Shown here: positions 45,210 to 58,669 of the stretch, piece by piece
Numbering within the stretch: position 1 is the first letter of the stretch
Layout: each line of letters begins with the position of its first letter
Notes under the pieces: model-generated
What the model was told of the DNA's origin: nothing
Seen by the model: only the letters and a program-made list of their open reading frames with translations
The model's database searches: none
Translations under genes and position numbers: made by a program
Origin: Antedon mediterranea
Taxonomy: Eukaryota; Echinodermata; Crinoidea; Comatulida; Antedonidae
NCBI RefSeq assembly: GCF_964355755.1
Contig: NC_092674.1
Location: forward strand, 7,135,001-7,199,000
DNA: 64,000 nt
Direction: 5' to 3'

Positions 45210-48200
45210 AGTAGACCAAGTGCACCAGGCGCACATACTTAGTTAGGCCTGAAAAAGTTATGTTTTGTTGTCACTGTGTGTACTGTTATTGCCTCCCATA
45301 CAATAAGGTACTTCTGTTCGTCTGGGTGAGGGGCGTGTCGTCTTCGAACTGTCTGCAGAGGGCTGAGGAAGACGGCCGGGGTGGGGTGAGGTTCGTTGTT
45401 GTATCGTGACCTACTGTAGCTAATTCATCAGAACTAGCCTAGACTTAGTTTAGTAGGTGTGTATTAGTAAGTAAGAAAAGTTAGGCAATTAATTAAATTA
45501 AAGTTCTCACTTAGACTTTAGTGTGTAGGTATATATGTGATTTTAACTCATCTATGATATTATTCAGCATCAATACAATACAGGCTACATAATCCAGTTA
45601 ATAATTATGTTACTCAATTTATTATACATCTTTATTTATGATTGTTGTATAAATTTGTTAATTGTTTTGCAATTGTATGCAAATAAAATGTATATCTTCC
45701 AATTCATTTTGCATAAGAAATTAACTGTTTATAGTAACAACACAACAAATGTACTGTATGTTCATTCACATACAGACATTATCTACTTAGAAACGCGAAC
45801 AAAAAAAATGGGTTATGACTGAGAAAAAATAGTTGCAGTCCTGTGGAAAAATCAAAATTGAGTTGAACGAAACACTGCCTCACACTTCGACTCTGCCTCA
45901 CACCTTAATAACACTCCCTAACACCTTGACAACACTTTGACAACACTCCCTAAGCATCTACAGTAGTTCATGCTGATGACTAGATATTCAAGGTATGCAA
46001 AGATTGATCAGGAAAACCTAATCAATATGATAACAAATGGTGTATTTGGTCCTATTTCTTTATGTGTTCCAATCTATGATCTATCTACTCTGGAATGCAT
46101 AGTCAAATGACTTGACTATAAAAAATCGTATGTTTTGATAAATAAGATGAAAAATGGTATTCAGGACATAGGCAGAAGGGTGGTTGAAAGAGTTGTGATT
46201 GAGTTCACACAGCATTTTTACCCATAACCCCCCATATTGCTAGGTTATGCACAGCCACTGTTGAGAGCTCATGAGTCATTTGATTGGCTAGTCTGACATA
46301 AAGGGGACCCTTTACGGAGAGAAGCATGTACTTAAAACAAGTCTGAAGACAGGATTTGGCACCAGAAAGAACTTTCCCTCTTCTCTCGATTTCCCCCCCC
46401 CCCCCTACCTCAATAAAAGAGCACTTATACTACTTTGCCAACAGAAGTTAAAATCATAAACTGTGGCATTTGTAAAGAATTTTAACATTACAGTTTTTGT
46501 AAAACTTGTACAGTTGCAGTAATTCATTTACCATCTGATTTTTCCATAACAAATAATTTCGAGTGGGTGTACCCATGGGGTTAGTGTTAGGGTTGTTTTC
46601 AAATTGTGTATGATAATATTTGTCTCTCATGAAAATCACTCAGGTGTATCAAAGAATAAAAATACACTCTATTGTTATCTATCTGTTATGATATTTTGAA
46701 CAAAAACATATTCTTAAGCTAGATAACAAATAGTCTGGTAACTTTTGCCATTTAATAAAACTCCAGAATTTATGGCACTATTTTATAGCCTATGTTGATA
46801 AGCATTGAATTACAGTTCTATAGTAGTGTACACCATGAAAATGTACTGTAGCTACTGTAGGACTCAAATATAGTGTTGTGGGTTGGTGATTTCCAGAGGC
46901 CCACCAGTCGGTAACCACGTTATATGTCTGCAGTAGCTGGTACAGTATTAAATCAAACACGTGTATGCAAATACAGAACCATGGTTTTGTATTGACAAAT
47001 ATCTACATCGTCATCAACTTATCTAAAATGTTGTTCATGTCATTGGGACAACTTCTCAATTACATCGACTTGTGCAGGTGATATTTTGCATAGTATACTG
47101 ACTGGTTAAGATACTATATTTATACTATATACCCTTCTCATACTTTACTTATTATTTTAGGCCTATATTTCTTAACCCTGGGTACTGTACAGTAATCATA
47201 TCTATAGTGTTTAAGCCATCATTTAGTATCTACTGGTACAAACTTGATTGCCATGACCGTGAGTAACCTCTTCACTGTGGTTTAGCTTGAATGAAATAGT
47301 GATGACTCAATCCTACACACCTCTTTTAGATCCTTTAAGATCTGCATTATTTACACCAATTGTCATGCTTAAATTAACCGTGGGCGTGGCTAGGTGCCAC
47401 ACAGTCATGTACTTCATACTCAACTTCGTAATCATTAATGGACTAATCCTGTAGTAGTCACATTAATGGACTAATCCTGTAGTAGTTACATTAATTTTAA
47501 AATTAAATTTTTTGATGTTTTTATGTTAATATGCTATAGCTGTTTTCAATTTTATCTGTTTTTTAGAATATACTTTTCTGTCAAATGATGATCCTTATAA
47601 GATGAGCATGGTCTGGATTTATAATGGTGGTAGCTAAAAACAATATGAAGATCTTAACTAAGTTTGTACGGAATTCCTAAAGTGAAATCAATATCTTGTT
47701 CTTCTCCATGGTACAAACATAATGTACAGCAAAGTTGTTGTGTTTAGTGGTTGAACTTACTATTGTTGTGTAACATACATTAACTATATTCAAAATGAAT
47801 TCAACAAAATTGGACTTTGATTTTATCAGATCTGATATTGGACTAGGTACTCTAATAAATAACAAATTTCTTAAACAAATATAAAGTTATCCTTTACTAG
47901 CTTGCAAATATGTACTGTCATTATAGATATTACTATTAATAGTTACACTGTTTTGTCCGTTCATATAGGACAATACTTAATTGTAGGCCAGATACACAAA
48001 TTGTTTTTGGATCCAGTAAATAGGTGTGGATGTTGTGTCATTTCAGAGATTTGTGGTATTTAATAGTTCTGGTAAATCACATTGGCCTGATATAACCTGC
48101 TAATTATCAATATACTAAAGTAGTATGTTGCTGTACAGCCAATTCCCCATTGGAGCTCCATTGAACATGAATGAATTCACAGGCCTGGTTCTTAGAGGAT

Positions 48201-49510
48201 ACTATAACAAGGAGTCATGTGGTCATCATTAATACAAAGTTGTGGTTGACATTACAATTTCAAGACTGTTATATATTCATAGATCCATTATAATTTTTTA
48301 GTAGAATTGTTAATATGAGACAAGGTTTCCAAAGCTTACCACAACGTATATATCCATATGGTCAGTCCTGTATTTACTTTAAGATCAATTGACTGCATTT
48401 AGAAAAAAAGCATCTGACCTCCTGGGAAGCCTTCGCAAATTCGGGATTAACTAATACTATTGTTATTTGAAACAGATGCAGTTAAAACCAGGCCTTTAAA
48501 GCTATATTTGTAATGCATTTTAAATGAGTACAATATTATACTAATAATGTTTATGAGTGCAATAGTACAAATAATTTCATGAGCAGGTAAAAATAGAACA
48601 TTTCATCTTTCACCAAATTAAATTATTTGTTCTATTGCATGAAAGAAACATTTATTATTTGTTTTATAACAAACAAGGGTTCATTGGAATAGTTTATTAA
48701 ATATCATGTGACCTGCAACAATCCTCCAATAAAATTGCAAGAATCTACTCAGGTGTGATAACTCAACTTGTTTAAATATAAATAAAATTTATCTTTCCTG
48801 GTAAGATCATTATTTTTAATTGAACACTGTGGTATCAAAAGTATTCCTATAATCAAATATCAAATTTCATCGATTTATAGATTTTTCGTAGTTTCTATAG
48901 TAATTATAGATTTTCAGCTGTCTTTGTCTATAATCTTTAGGCAATAAGCAGAGTTTGATTTAGTACTAGCCCAATAACAATCCTATAGCAAGTGGGGTTT
49001 GTAGGGTTTGGCCCCGGGTTTGGCTAAGGGCTTGCTATTGGGCTGACTAAATCAAACTATTATGGCTTAAACGTCATTTTATAGACAAAACTACTTTTCG
49101 AACAACATTAGTTGAGACCAGGGAGTTTTGAGACCATAAGCAGTGAAAGTGCTAGTAAATATAATAGGCAGTGACTCATGATTTTTTTACCAGTTTTAAA
49201 ATGTTATCTACTAGTGGACCTAAAACTAATTTTCTTCCATATACCCTTCAATTTTGTTATAAAAAACTCTCACTGTAAAAATTCTGGACTATGGGCTTAT
49301 TATTAAATAAAACCATGTACAGTAAAATTCTGTTACATAAATCTTGTCTGAGATCTACTGTACTTTTCTAAATATTATAAATTATTAATAAAATACCAAA
49401 TTTTAGAAGGATTTCATTAGCTTGACATACTAATTTTCTTATCAGTTAAAACATAATCAGTGCGGTTTGCTTTGATTATTTAGCAGGGGTGTGGTTTATT
49501 TCCGATAAAG
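45210..49510. other. No recognisable gene
   Basis: A short GC-richer patch at 45310-45400 could be regulatory. The remainder is AT-rich, with short random ORFs only. Confidence 0.5.
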
Positions 49511-49514
49511 TCAT

Positions 49515-49685
49515 AAAGCTCTATCTATACTATCAAAGTTTATGTGACAAAAAATGTGATGTGTGCCCATATATGGACATGATGATATCATATTACTACC
49601 ATATTTAGAAATATCACTATCATATTTAGGAACATCACACATTTTTTGTCAAACTAGTTATTTTTTATAGTGTGGACAGAGCTTA
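49515..49685. mobile_element. Foldback MITE A10
   Basis: AAAGCTCTATCTATACTATC at the left; GTCAAACTAG and GTGTGGACAGAGCTTA at the right. Confidence 0.75.
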
Positions 49686-50108
49686 ACAAGATTCTTATAC
49701 AGTATATTGCAATTTGTAATAATAGCCTTTATTACTGTTTAGTAGGAGCTTAATAAAATCAATGGCCTTGTAACCTTTCCTTCAAATTTTAATCCCTGTA
49801 ATTTTCTCTTGGTGTGCTAATTGTTTCCTATAATTCTAATTGATTTGAGCAAAAAGTAATTATAAATAGATTCATGTTTAAGTGTCTATTTCGTGCCTAG
49901 CTTACCTAGCCTCTCTCTCCAAACAGAGGAATGCATTACGAAATAAAAAAAAAACATTAATATACATTAGTACAGTAAATTATCACACCATCGTTGGATA
50001 ATGGTATAGTCTGTACCAGAGCTCCCCTTATGTGAGACACACCCACTTAACATCGTCATTTCCTTTTGTAACGCCTTTAAATGTCAAATCGTATGGTCTT
50101 TATTCATA

Positions 50109-50254
50109 CAGTAGAACCCCTCCTTTGGGACACCTATTTAGAGGACATTAAGGGAACACTTTTCATTAAAACCCATGGGGAAATATGTTTTATTACTATA
50201 GCCAACGCCTATTCAAGGGACAGCCTATTAAATTGGTTCCTAAACGACTATACT
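50109..50254. mobile_element. CAGTAGAACC-family element (B4), degraded right end
   Basis: The left end TA|CAGTAGAACCCCTCCTTTGG is intact. The interior has AGGACATTAAGGG and GGGACAGCCTATT motifs. The right end is only weakly recognisable. Confidence 0.55.
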
Positions 50255-51639
50255 GTTTATTTCCTTCAGTTTGGACTTTGGAATTGATTAATTTGAACTG
50301 GTTAATAAGAAAGATATGGATCTGCTTATCAAAATAAATCACATTTATGACAATATACAAGTAATTATACTAAGATGGTGTTATAGTCTTTTACTTTAAA
50401 ATGACCCCAACCCCACTTGTTTCCTTCATTCACTCAATAACAACACCTAGTATACAGGCCTGCACTCAGTTGTCAGCCTAATATAAACAACAGGTCTGCA
50501 TAATGTATTTTTGGTTACCATATTGGCAGACACCGTCTTCTGAAAAATGTAGTACATTTATTATCATACTGATTCTCCAACAATAATAAACAACAATCGG
50601 AAATTGAATATTGTACAAAACAATATATACAGCAAATATACATGCACATATATAGAAAAACATTTAAATGCAGTTAACAGACCTGATTGGCTTCCCAATT
50701 ATTGACCACAATAGGTTCTTACAAATACAATTGTGTTATATTTAGAGTAACGGTATTTTCAGATACAGTCAGGGGGAAATTGTAATGCAGTTTGGCTTTA
50801 TTGTATTGTATGCAAAATGACTTTCCTGTTTAGGCCAATTCTAAATATTTAGGCATGGGTTCATCAAAGTGAAACCGGCAAGAAATATTAAAAGATTATG
50901 TATCTCCTTGGATTTAACACTTACCACATTTAGCTAGTAGGCCTAATACTATAGCAGTAAATGTACATGTTATTAGGACGAACAACTAAACATACCATCT
51001 GAAGGATGAGGTGGTTACAGCACCCTCTATCTATTATCGAGAGGCAAGAAGTGCAGTGTGCGACAAGCAGTATCACGTGATTGTGAGGGGATGCCCTTTT
51101 CGTACATTGGCTTAAATATCATAAATTTGCTTGTGTGTAAAAAAAAAACACACATATACACCAAAATTCGGTTATCTTTGTAATTCGGGAGAAAATGTGG
51201 AAAACCGAGATTCTCCTGACCAAAATGGAAGTGTTTCATTCACATTTATTTGAAACAATCAAAAAAAAAAAAACAAGCATACAGCATTACAATAAGATTT
51301 GTGAACTTCTTTACTATTCTTAACCACCATGCTGTTAAGAGGATTTAAGTATTTGACAGATTAAATTTCTAATTGCCTTGGTGCTGGTAGAATTTCTGAG
51401 ATTCACAAGCTACATTCCTGCATTAGAAAAGGTTCTGAAATTTCTTTCAACGCACATAAAAAAGAGAGATTTATTATAATCTTTAAGTCTTTTAGAATCA
51501 TTAAGTTTTATAGAAAGATGAAGGACTCAAGGTGTGTCCAGGCATGCAATGTTTAATGTAATGTATGTTTAATGTTGATTTTTAAAAATAAAAGATTTCA
51601 TTATATTTTAATACAAAACATTATTTAATTTTTTCCACT

Positions 51640-51752
51640 AAAGCTAGATTCACACTTGTTCCATTTAATAGCCGACAACGTTCAATTGTTTAACAATACG
51701 CCGCCATCTTAATTCTGTTCCGTAAATGGGACAAGTGTAAATGTACCTTAAC
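51640..51752. mobile_element. Short MITE, TTCACACTTGTTCCATTTA arms
   Basis: AGATTCACACTTGTTCCATT faces AATGGGACAAGTGTAAATGTACC; about 110 bp. Confidence 0.6.
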
Positions 51753-52736
51753 ACTGTTAGATTTTGTACACTTGCTCTCTTCTTAATAATAATGCTTGAT
51801 AAATAGAATTTATGAAAACAAGTGGTTTGGAATGTTTTACTGCGATGGTCAGTTTTTTACTGTTGCACGGGTTTTTATTACGACTACACACTTTGATTGA
51901 GTGGTCATTTCTTACGAATACGGTAGCCACCAATTATACGATACAACTTTAGGCGTCGTTAACAAATGACTATTCATCTAGAATTTAAAAACAGACTGTT
52001 TAAGCCTGAAGCAATTATACAATTCCTATACTGCATTAATAGTCCCATCCTAGGACAATGACAAGTCTGTAGGCCCAGTGATTTCAACGTTTTCTTTTAT
52101 GCTCGGTGAACCGTGTCCCTTTGATAGTAGCATACAGTAATACAGTAATACCTCCATGAGTAGACACAGTGAATCACTCACTGGTATAAGTATTGACGTT
52201 TTAGTTGAGCATAGGAATGCCAATACAATCCTCATTCTTGTGGGAATTAACCTTGTTGTATTGTGTCTGTTACCTCTACCATAGCACTGTGCATAAGAGG
52301 AAATAAGTGCTGTAGCTTTCAATGGAATCGTACATTGTCGCTATCATACATTGGTAAATGCGTTTGGTATCTGTTGAATTAACAACAGGTATGTACAGTA
52401 TCAGGAATGTTTTCCATTGAATAGATTAGTTTGAACCAGTTTAGAACAGATACAAAACTTTACTTGTATAGGTTTAATTTAGTTATTTTTAGTTATGGTG
52501 TTATAATAGGATAATGATAAACTGTCTTGATGTTGAAATAATCAGTGCTCATTTATATAGTTTTTTAATGAAAACAGATAATGTGTCCTCTGCCATTGAG
52601 TTTTTTGGTATTTTGGAGAACTATTCAATTGAAATTTTGAAGTGCAACTTTAAAGCTACTTCTTTTGTGGTAAATTGGAGCTAATTAAAAGTGGTTTTTA
52701 TTTGTAGAAAAAGTCTTCCGATTGGAAGTGTCAAAC

Positions 52737-52855
52737 AATGTCTACATTATCAAACTAGTTTGACAAATATGGTAGTGATATGACATCATTATGTCCATAT
52801 ATCGGCACATCACATTTATTTGTCGCTTAAAGTTTGATAGTGTAGACAGAGCTTA
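52737..52855. mobile_element. Foldback MITE A11
   Basis: ATGTCTACATTATCAAACTA at the left; AGTTTGATAGTGTAGACAGA GC at the right. Confidence 0.75.
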
Positions 52856-53015
52856 GATTGGACCACCTGTAATTTAATATTTGACAAAATTTAACTATTT
52901 ATCATTTCAGATTCTAACTGGTTGATTACTATTCTGTGGAAGTGTCTATTGACTAGATTGTTTTAAGACTGTTGACGTACAGTTGAGTTACTAATATCTA
53001 GGGTAAGTCTGTGGG

Positions 53016-53380
53016 ACTGTTTCTGCTGCATAGCGCCAAATAAACCATTGATTTCAAAATAAATTTTAAATAAAATTTTATATGCTAAATTTGTGCTCCT
53101 AAATAACCATTTAAATCAGTGGGTGATCGTCGACAGAAATTGTTAGCCTTACCCAAAATGCAATGGACTCCGGCCATTACTGCAGTGTACTGTAGTTGGT
53201 CAGCGGTTTTTTTGAGCTGCAGTTAAAAGTTGGTTAAATGGCGTTCTGTTTTTAACCGTTATTTTCAGGCTGCCATATAACTGGTAACTGAAAATTTGTT
53301 GTGGTTCTGCTGCCAAGAAACAGGGGTTAATTTATTCACATGGTTAAAAACCAGTTATGTTTTCGCAGCAAAAACAGGAC
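53016..53380. mobile_element. Element with GGACTGTTTCTGCTGC end
   Basis: Left GGACTGTTTCTGCTGC, right (reverse complement) GTCCTGTTTTTGCTGCG. An internal CTGCTGCCAAGAAACAGGGG and opposed GTTAAAAACCAGTT motifs are present. The GTTTCTGCTGC end is the same module used by the SANT element. Confidence 0.55.
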
Positions 53381-54167
53381 TTAAGAATCTGTTTTATGGG
53401 AATTATTTTGATAATATCTGCAATATGATAAAACAATTATCTTTTCTAGCTTTATCTGTATATATCAGATCAAATATTTGAAATGAAAAACATTGATAAT
53501 AATGTTATGTTAAGTAATGTTTTCATTATTGATGTTAAATCAGAATTTGCATGTTACAGTATGTATGGAAATATGCAGAAAAATGATTGTATAGAGAGGT
53601 TAAAGTTCAATGAAATCAAGAAAGACAATAGAGTTTGTTTGGACAGTAGATCTATAATAACATTTTATTATACAGTATAACTGATTTCCTTCCGTCAGAA
53701 AAGTTTAAATTCCTGATTCGTTTTGCAACCAGGAGCTAGTGGCTACCATGAGCTGTAGTCAATAGAAAGGTGGATACTACATGGATAGCTAGAGAAGTCT
53801 GGGGGTGGGTTGTAAGTTAAAGTTTGAAGGGGAAAATAGCAGTATTTTCAGGTACCCAGATGTTTTTTGTGGGTATGTGCTGAGAGGAAGACCTTAAAAT
53901 AAGCTTTAGGCTGGTTAGAATTGACTTTGAATGTAGATGTCCCAACGCAATATACCTAGAAACTTGTCGCTTATTCTGAAAGGACTTTTAGACAGAACAG
54001 GATCTTGGATTTTTAAAACATGATAGTGGTAATAATTATAACCAAAAAAACAGATATAAAAATTAGTTTATAATTTCATTTTAACTGTCAAAAAGGAGAA
54101 GCGGCCACCCCTACTTTGCATCCACCCTGCAGAAGCATTGGGTTATATTTAGTACAGAACTTAAATC

Positions 54168-54377
54168 GCGTTTTTGTTTGGAGGAAAAGAATACTTTATT
54201 CAAACAGCAAATTACTGTATTTATAATTGTGTGAGATTTGTTTTGGATGTTGAAGTTTGTGGACGAGAATGAGGGACATTAAAATGCCCCTATTTTGGAA
54301 GGGGTTTTTGGACAGGCCGTTTTTTCCTGAAGTACTGTACATTTTAAAAACTCACCTCTTTGACAAACATTTCCATT
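54168..54377. repeat. Recent direct duplication, copy 1
   Basis: 210 bases, from GCGTTTTTGTTTGGAGG to CAAACATTTCCATT, repeated at 55086-55295 with only about three differences, 918 bases apart. No TIR or tail is visible. Confidence 0.9.
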
Positions 54378-55085
54378 ACTATATTTATAAAAATAATGTA
54401 AAACAGTATAAAGTAATCTTTACCAGCAACTAGCAGCGCAACATAAAAATAGCTATTGAAATAGGTGAGTTTTCAGCAGAGAATTGAGTGAGTTTATTTT
54501 TAATTATCCAAATTTACATATATTATATAATTTGTTAATTGCATTCTTCTAATAAAACTGAATCACAATGATATACACTTAAGAGTATAATAATCCAAAG
54601 ACCCTAAAACCTAAAGATATTCTACCATAAAGGGAAAGATTATATAACTGAATATATATTATATATCTGTAATTGGTGGAAGGCTATAAATATATGATAT
54701 ATATCAAACTATTATTGATATAATCTTGCTAAATTTTCGGCATTGATCAAAACTCCAGCTGTGGTATCATAAAAAGGTTATATTTGTCTACCTTTTCTTA
54801 ATATTGAATCCTATATTTGTGCGGTGTTTTCATGTTTTCTTACGTCACTTTAGTCTGTGATTAGATTAGCGTTGATTTGTAAGGGCAGTGGTGTATTGGA
54901 CCTGGAGCTATAGAAATAGCCTTTGTATGCAGATAGTTCAAATTCAGTGAATTGTAACCAAAGTAAGGATGACTTGGCAATTGTGAATTATTATTCTTTT
55001 CCCATTCTCAATAAAGTTAGTTAAATACAAATAGACAATCCCAAATAAGGCTGGAATTGTGAGCATGACGTACAGAAATTAATTT

Positions 55086-55295
55086 GCGTTTTTGTTTGGA
55101 GGAAAAGAATACTTTATTCAAACAGCAAATTACTGTATTTATAATTGTGAGAGATTTGTTTTGGATGTTGAAGTTTGTGGACGAGAATGAGGGACATTAA
55201 AATGCCCCTATTTTGGAAGGGGTTTTTGGACAGGCCTTTTTTTCCTGAAGTACTGTACATTTTAAAAACTCACCTCTTTGACAAACATTTCCATT
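55086..55295. repeat. Recent direct duplication, copy 2
   Basis: Near-identical to 54168-54377. Its right border abuts the eroded left end of foldback MITE A12. Confidence 0.9.
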
Positions 55296-55311
55296 TTCAA
55301 TAATCACAACT

Positions 55312-55440
55312 TTCCATGTGAAAAAAAATGTGATGTACTCATAAATGGACATGACGATGTTATATCACCACCATGTTTTGGGCATATCACTACCATATTT
55401 GGGCACATCACACATTTTTGTCACTAGTTTGATAGTGTAG
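55312..55440. mobile_element. Foldback MITE A12, left end eroded
   Basis: It keeps AATGTGATGTACTC, GGACATGACGATGT, GGGCACATCACAC and ACTAGTTTGATAGTGTAG; the left arm is mostly lost. Confidence 0.6.
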
Positions 55441-56421
55441 GTTTAGATGCTAAAATTCAAAACAAGTTAGTATGTATGTTCTACCTTTTTGTAGTATACA
55501 GTACATCTCTATGCTTCATCATCGTAGAGTACATAGCATGTCATGTCACATCCTAATATTTCATGCCATTTGATTCCTGTCGTATACAGTAGTACTATAT
55601 AGTGATTATAATGTATATTTCAAAATGAATCTTCATGTATCAATATTAATAAAGAGCGCAATTACTTTCAGATTCTTTCAGTTTTTTTGGGGTATAAAAA
55701 TACCGCATGTTCACCGTACGTATTCTGATTACATCAAACCAATAACGATTGTTTTGTTAAGTTCCAGGATGTTTACACAGAACAACAAGTTGTGTAGCAA
55801 AGCTGTACATTGTATTAACAACAATGGCATTTATCGTTGTCATTTTTCAAGACCACTGTTATGATAGTTCTAATAGTCAGTAGATAAATATTGACATTAA
55901 ATAAATGATTTATTTCATTTTCATACATTCTGAAAGCAAAAATGACAACATAGGGACAGGTTCAGAGATTTTAGGTTCAAAATATTTATTTTAAAAGTAA
56001 CCAGTGACTTTATTCACCAGTCTATCTTTACTGTAAGTGAATACCACTTTTAGGGGAATCCATGATTGTAAGTAAAATTCTTATGGGAAATGTGTGTGTG
56101 GTGAATTTTGCGACAGTACCCAACCCGGTTGAACCACAAGAACAGTTAGATTTGTCTGTAGGCGAATTATCCAGGTAAGATAGCACTTATAGACTACCCA
56201 CACTACTTTTTGTTTGTGTAGCCTCTATTACGTTTGTGGTGCAAACTTTATTTCCCCATTTGAAACAATTTCTTAGATGGTCCCCCAGGTGGTCATCATG
56301 GCCATGCAAAATTCAACAAGTGTTACCACCATAGCATACGAGTCTGTGGAATAGCTTGACCTCTTATTAATGTGTTCCACTACCACATGGGTAGATACTA
56401 ACAGTTTTATGTTGTTACTAA

Positions 56422-57495
56422 GACCCCATTTACACTTCAGCTTTTAGCGAGCCCGAGGCCGGCTCGAGGCCGGCTCCGAGCCAAAAGTGCACAAGTGTAA
56501 ACACTCTGGGAACAACCGAGCCGGCCTCGAGCCGGCTCAATTTTGAGCCTAGTCTAGAGTAGGCTTCGGGCCGGCAATTGCGGGCTTCGGGCCGGCACTT
56601 CGTATAGTGTAAACACTCGCGGTCATAAAATGAACGTTCTGTGTCAACTATAGCTTTAAGTTTACGAAACTTATTGCTGATGAATCGGAAATTCTTCATT
56701 GAAATTAAATTGGTGAAGATGCCTTTTTCACGATCTATGACAAACAATGCCGTGTGCAACGAAGCGTAACCAACAGAAATAACAGCGTTTTCAGGGGATT
56801 TCAGGACACCATGTGGCGCCTATGCTTATAAACTGTGGTGTTTTTTTCGATGTACTTAAGAAGTGAAAAAAAAAATTTAAATTTTTTTTAATCACACAGT
56901 TCTATAGGCTAATCTTTAAAGAACATTTTACAGTAAAAAATGTTGTCCATACGACTGTCCGTTGAGGAGTTACGAATTTTTAAGTAACTTGTCCTCCGAA
57001 AATAGGCTGAAAACGCTATGTTATTTCTGTTGGTTACGCTTCGTTGAACGGCATTGTTTGTGTTGTCATCGATCATGGAGTAAAGAATCATCGATCGAAG
57101 ATGTCTTCCGTTTCGTGAAAAAGGCGTATGATCTACTACTATTCTTTAGAAAACGAGACGCAAACATTAGTAGTAAAGCAATAATACAATTGTTTTGATC
57201 CATATTAAATACCGTTATTTGATTCTTTTTTGATAAAGTTGATAGGCCTAGGCCTAGTGTAGATTGATAACGCTTATAATATTAACTTTTTAAGACGCAC
57301 AGGAGCGGATATGACGTGAATGTAGCGAAATCGTATCATCGAGCACTCTTCCGCGAGAGCAAGTGTAAACGCAATAGTAAGGGCCCGAGGCCGGCTTTTT
57401 GGGTAAGTGTAAACACATTGCGGGCTAAAAAGAAAGCCGGCGTCGGGCCGACTTCGGGCCGGCTAAGAAATCGTCGATGAAGTGTAAATGGGGTC
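56422..57495. mobile_element. 1.07-kb TIR element with TAA duplication
   Basis: Ends GACCCCATTTACACTTCA on both sides with TAA duplicated (56419-56421, 57496-57498). The interior has CCGAGGCCGGCTCGAGGCC clusters near the left end and related GGGCCGGCTT at the right. A second, internal inverted repeat of about 53 bp lies at 56741-56793 / 57007-57061. No transposase. A PIF/Harbinger-like MITE is inferred from the TAA TSD. Confidence 0.85.
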
Positions 57496-58452
57496 TAAAT
57501 CACCAGTAATACATACAATGTTACTGTATTAGAATTTGGAATGTTGTAATGTTTAGTATGCCTAGTCTAAGCTTAATAAATAATAGTACTGAGAGCAGTA
57601 TTACAAGTATCTGCTTACATGCAAAAAAAAAACACACTATTTTTATCATACCCCCATATACTTTTAGAGGGTTCACAGTTTAATATGCAGTGTTCTGGTT
57701 GCGGGGATATAGAATTGGAGGTAATCTGATCAAATCTTGTCAACTTAGTCAAACCTTATAATCAAACTCAAACGAGTATGCCTCGCATGAAAACACCCTG
57801 TTTGTTGGATAAGTTTATTTGGCCCTCTGGCTCAACACTCTACAATCTATTTGACCAGTTTATTTATACTTGCATTATAAAACATCCTATTGGACGAGAA
57901 TACTTGCCCCTGCCTTACACGAAACACCCTATTGGAGTGCACTTATACCTGGACCAGTATACCTATACTTACCTTGCTAAACACACTATTGAACCAGTAG
58001 TCTATATTTTGAATACCTTACATTGTCCGTCATGTTAAGAAATTAAAGTTGTGTTTTGGTTTGAAGTTGTGTATTTTCTCTGGATTGGAAGGAAGGTTGG
58101 TGTTTTTTTTCTTGGAATAATTAATTTATAAATTAATTTTGGTTATTTAATAACAATATTCTTGTTAAATTGAAACCACCATCTTTTCAAGCAATTAACT
58201 GCTTTATTATATTTCACAGGAAACATTAAAGGGTAGAAACAGGATCTTGGATTTGATTGGTTGGATCACCTTGACATTTGACATGTCAAGTATAAAATTT
58301 CATTTCATAAATTGTTTTGTTTATTCTGTTTATACATTTTATTACTATTGCATTCTATACATTTTATCACATATTGAAATACTTTGGTTTTGAAACAGTC
58401 CATAGATATTTTATCAAACCATGTTGAGTCTATACATCTAGTCATGGGATTA

Positions 58453-58666
58453 CAATAGAACCCCCTTTTGGGACACCCCTATTCAGGGGACATCCCATTT
58501 TTAGGAGACATTTCTATTAAAGGGACACCTGTTAATTGAGCACTTTCCTGTGAAACGAACAAAGGGCAAGGAAAATACATGTTTTGATTAACGCCTATTC
58601 GCAGGACATCCCTCTTCAGGGGACACTTTGTTGGGACCAATAGTGTCCCCTTATAGGGTTCTACTG
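58453..58666. mobile_element. CAGTAGAACC-family element (B5)
   Basis: Left end CAATAGAACCCCCTTTTGGG; right end (reverse complement) CAGTAGAACCCTATAAGGGG. It contains several GGGACACC and AGGGGACAT blocks. Confidence 0.7.
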
Positions 58667-58669
58667 GAT

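Noticed and set aside
56430-57198. ORFs of 78 and 109 codons as a transposase
   Set aside because: They lie partly on opposite strands of the same internal inverted repeat and show no catalytic motif.
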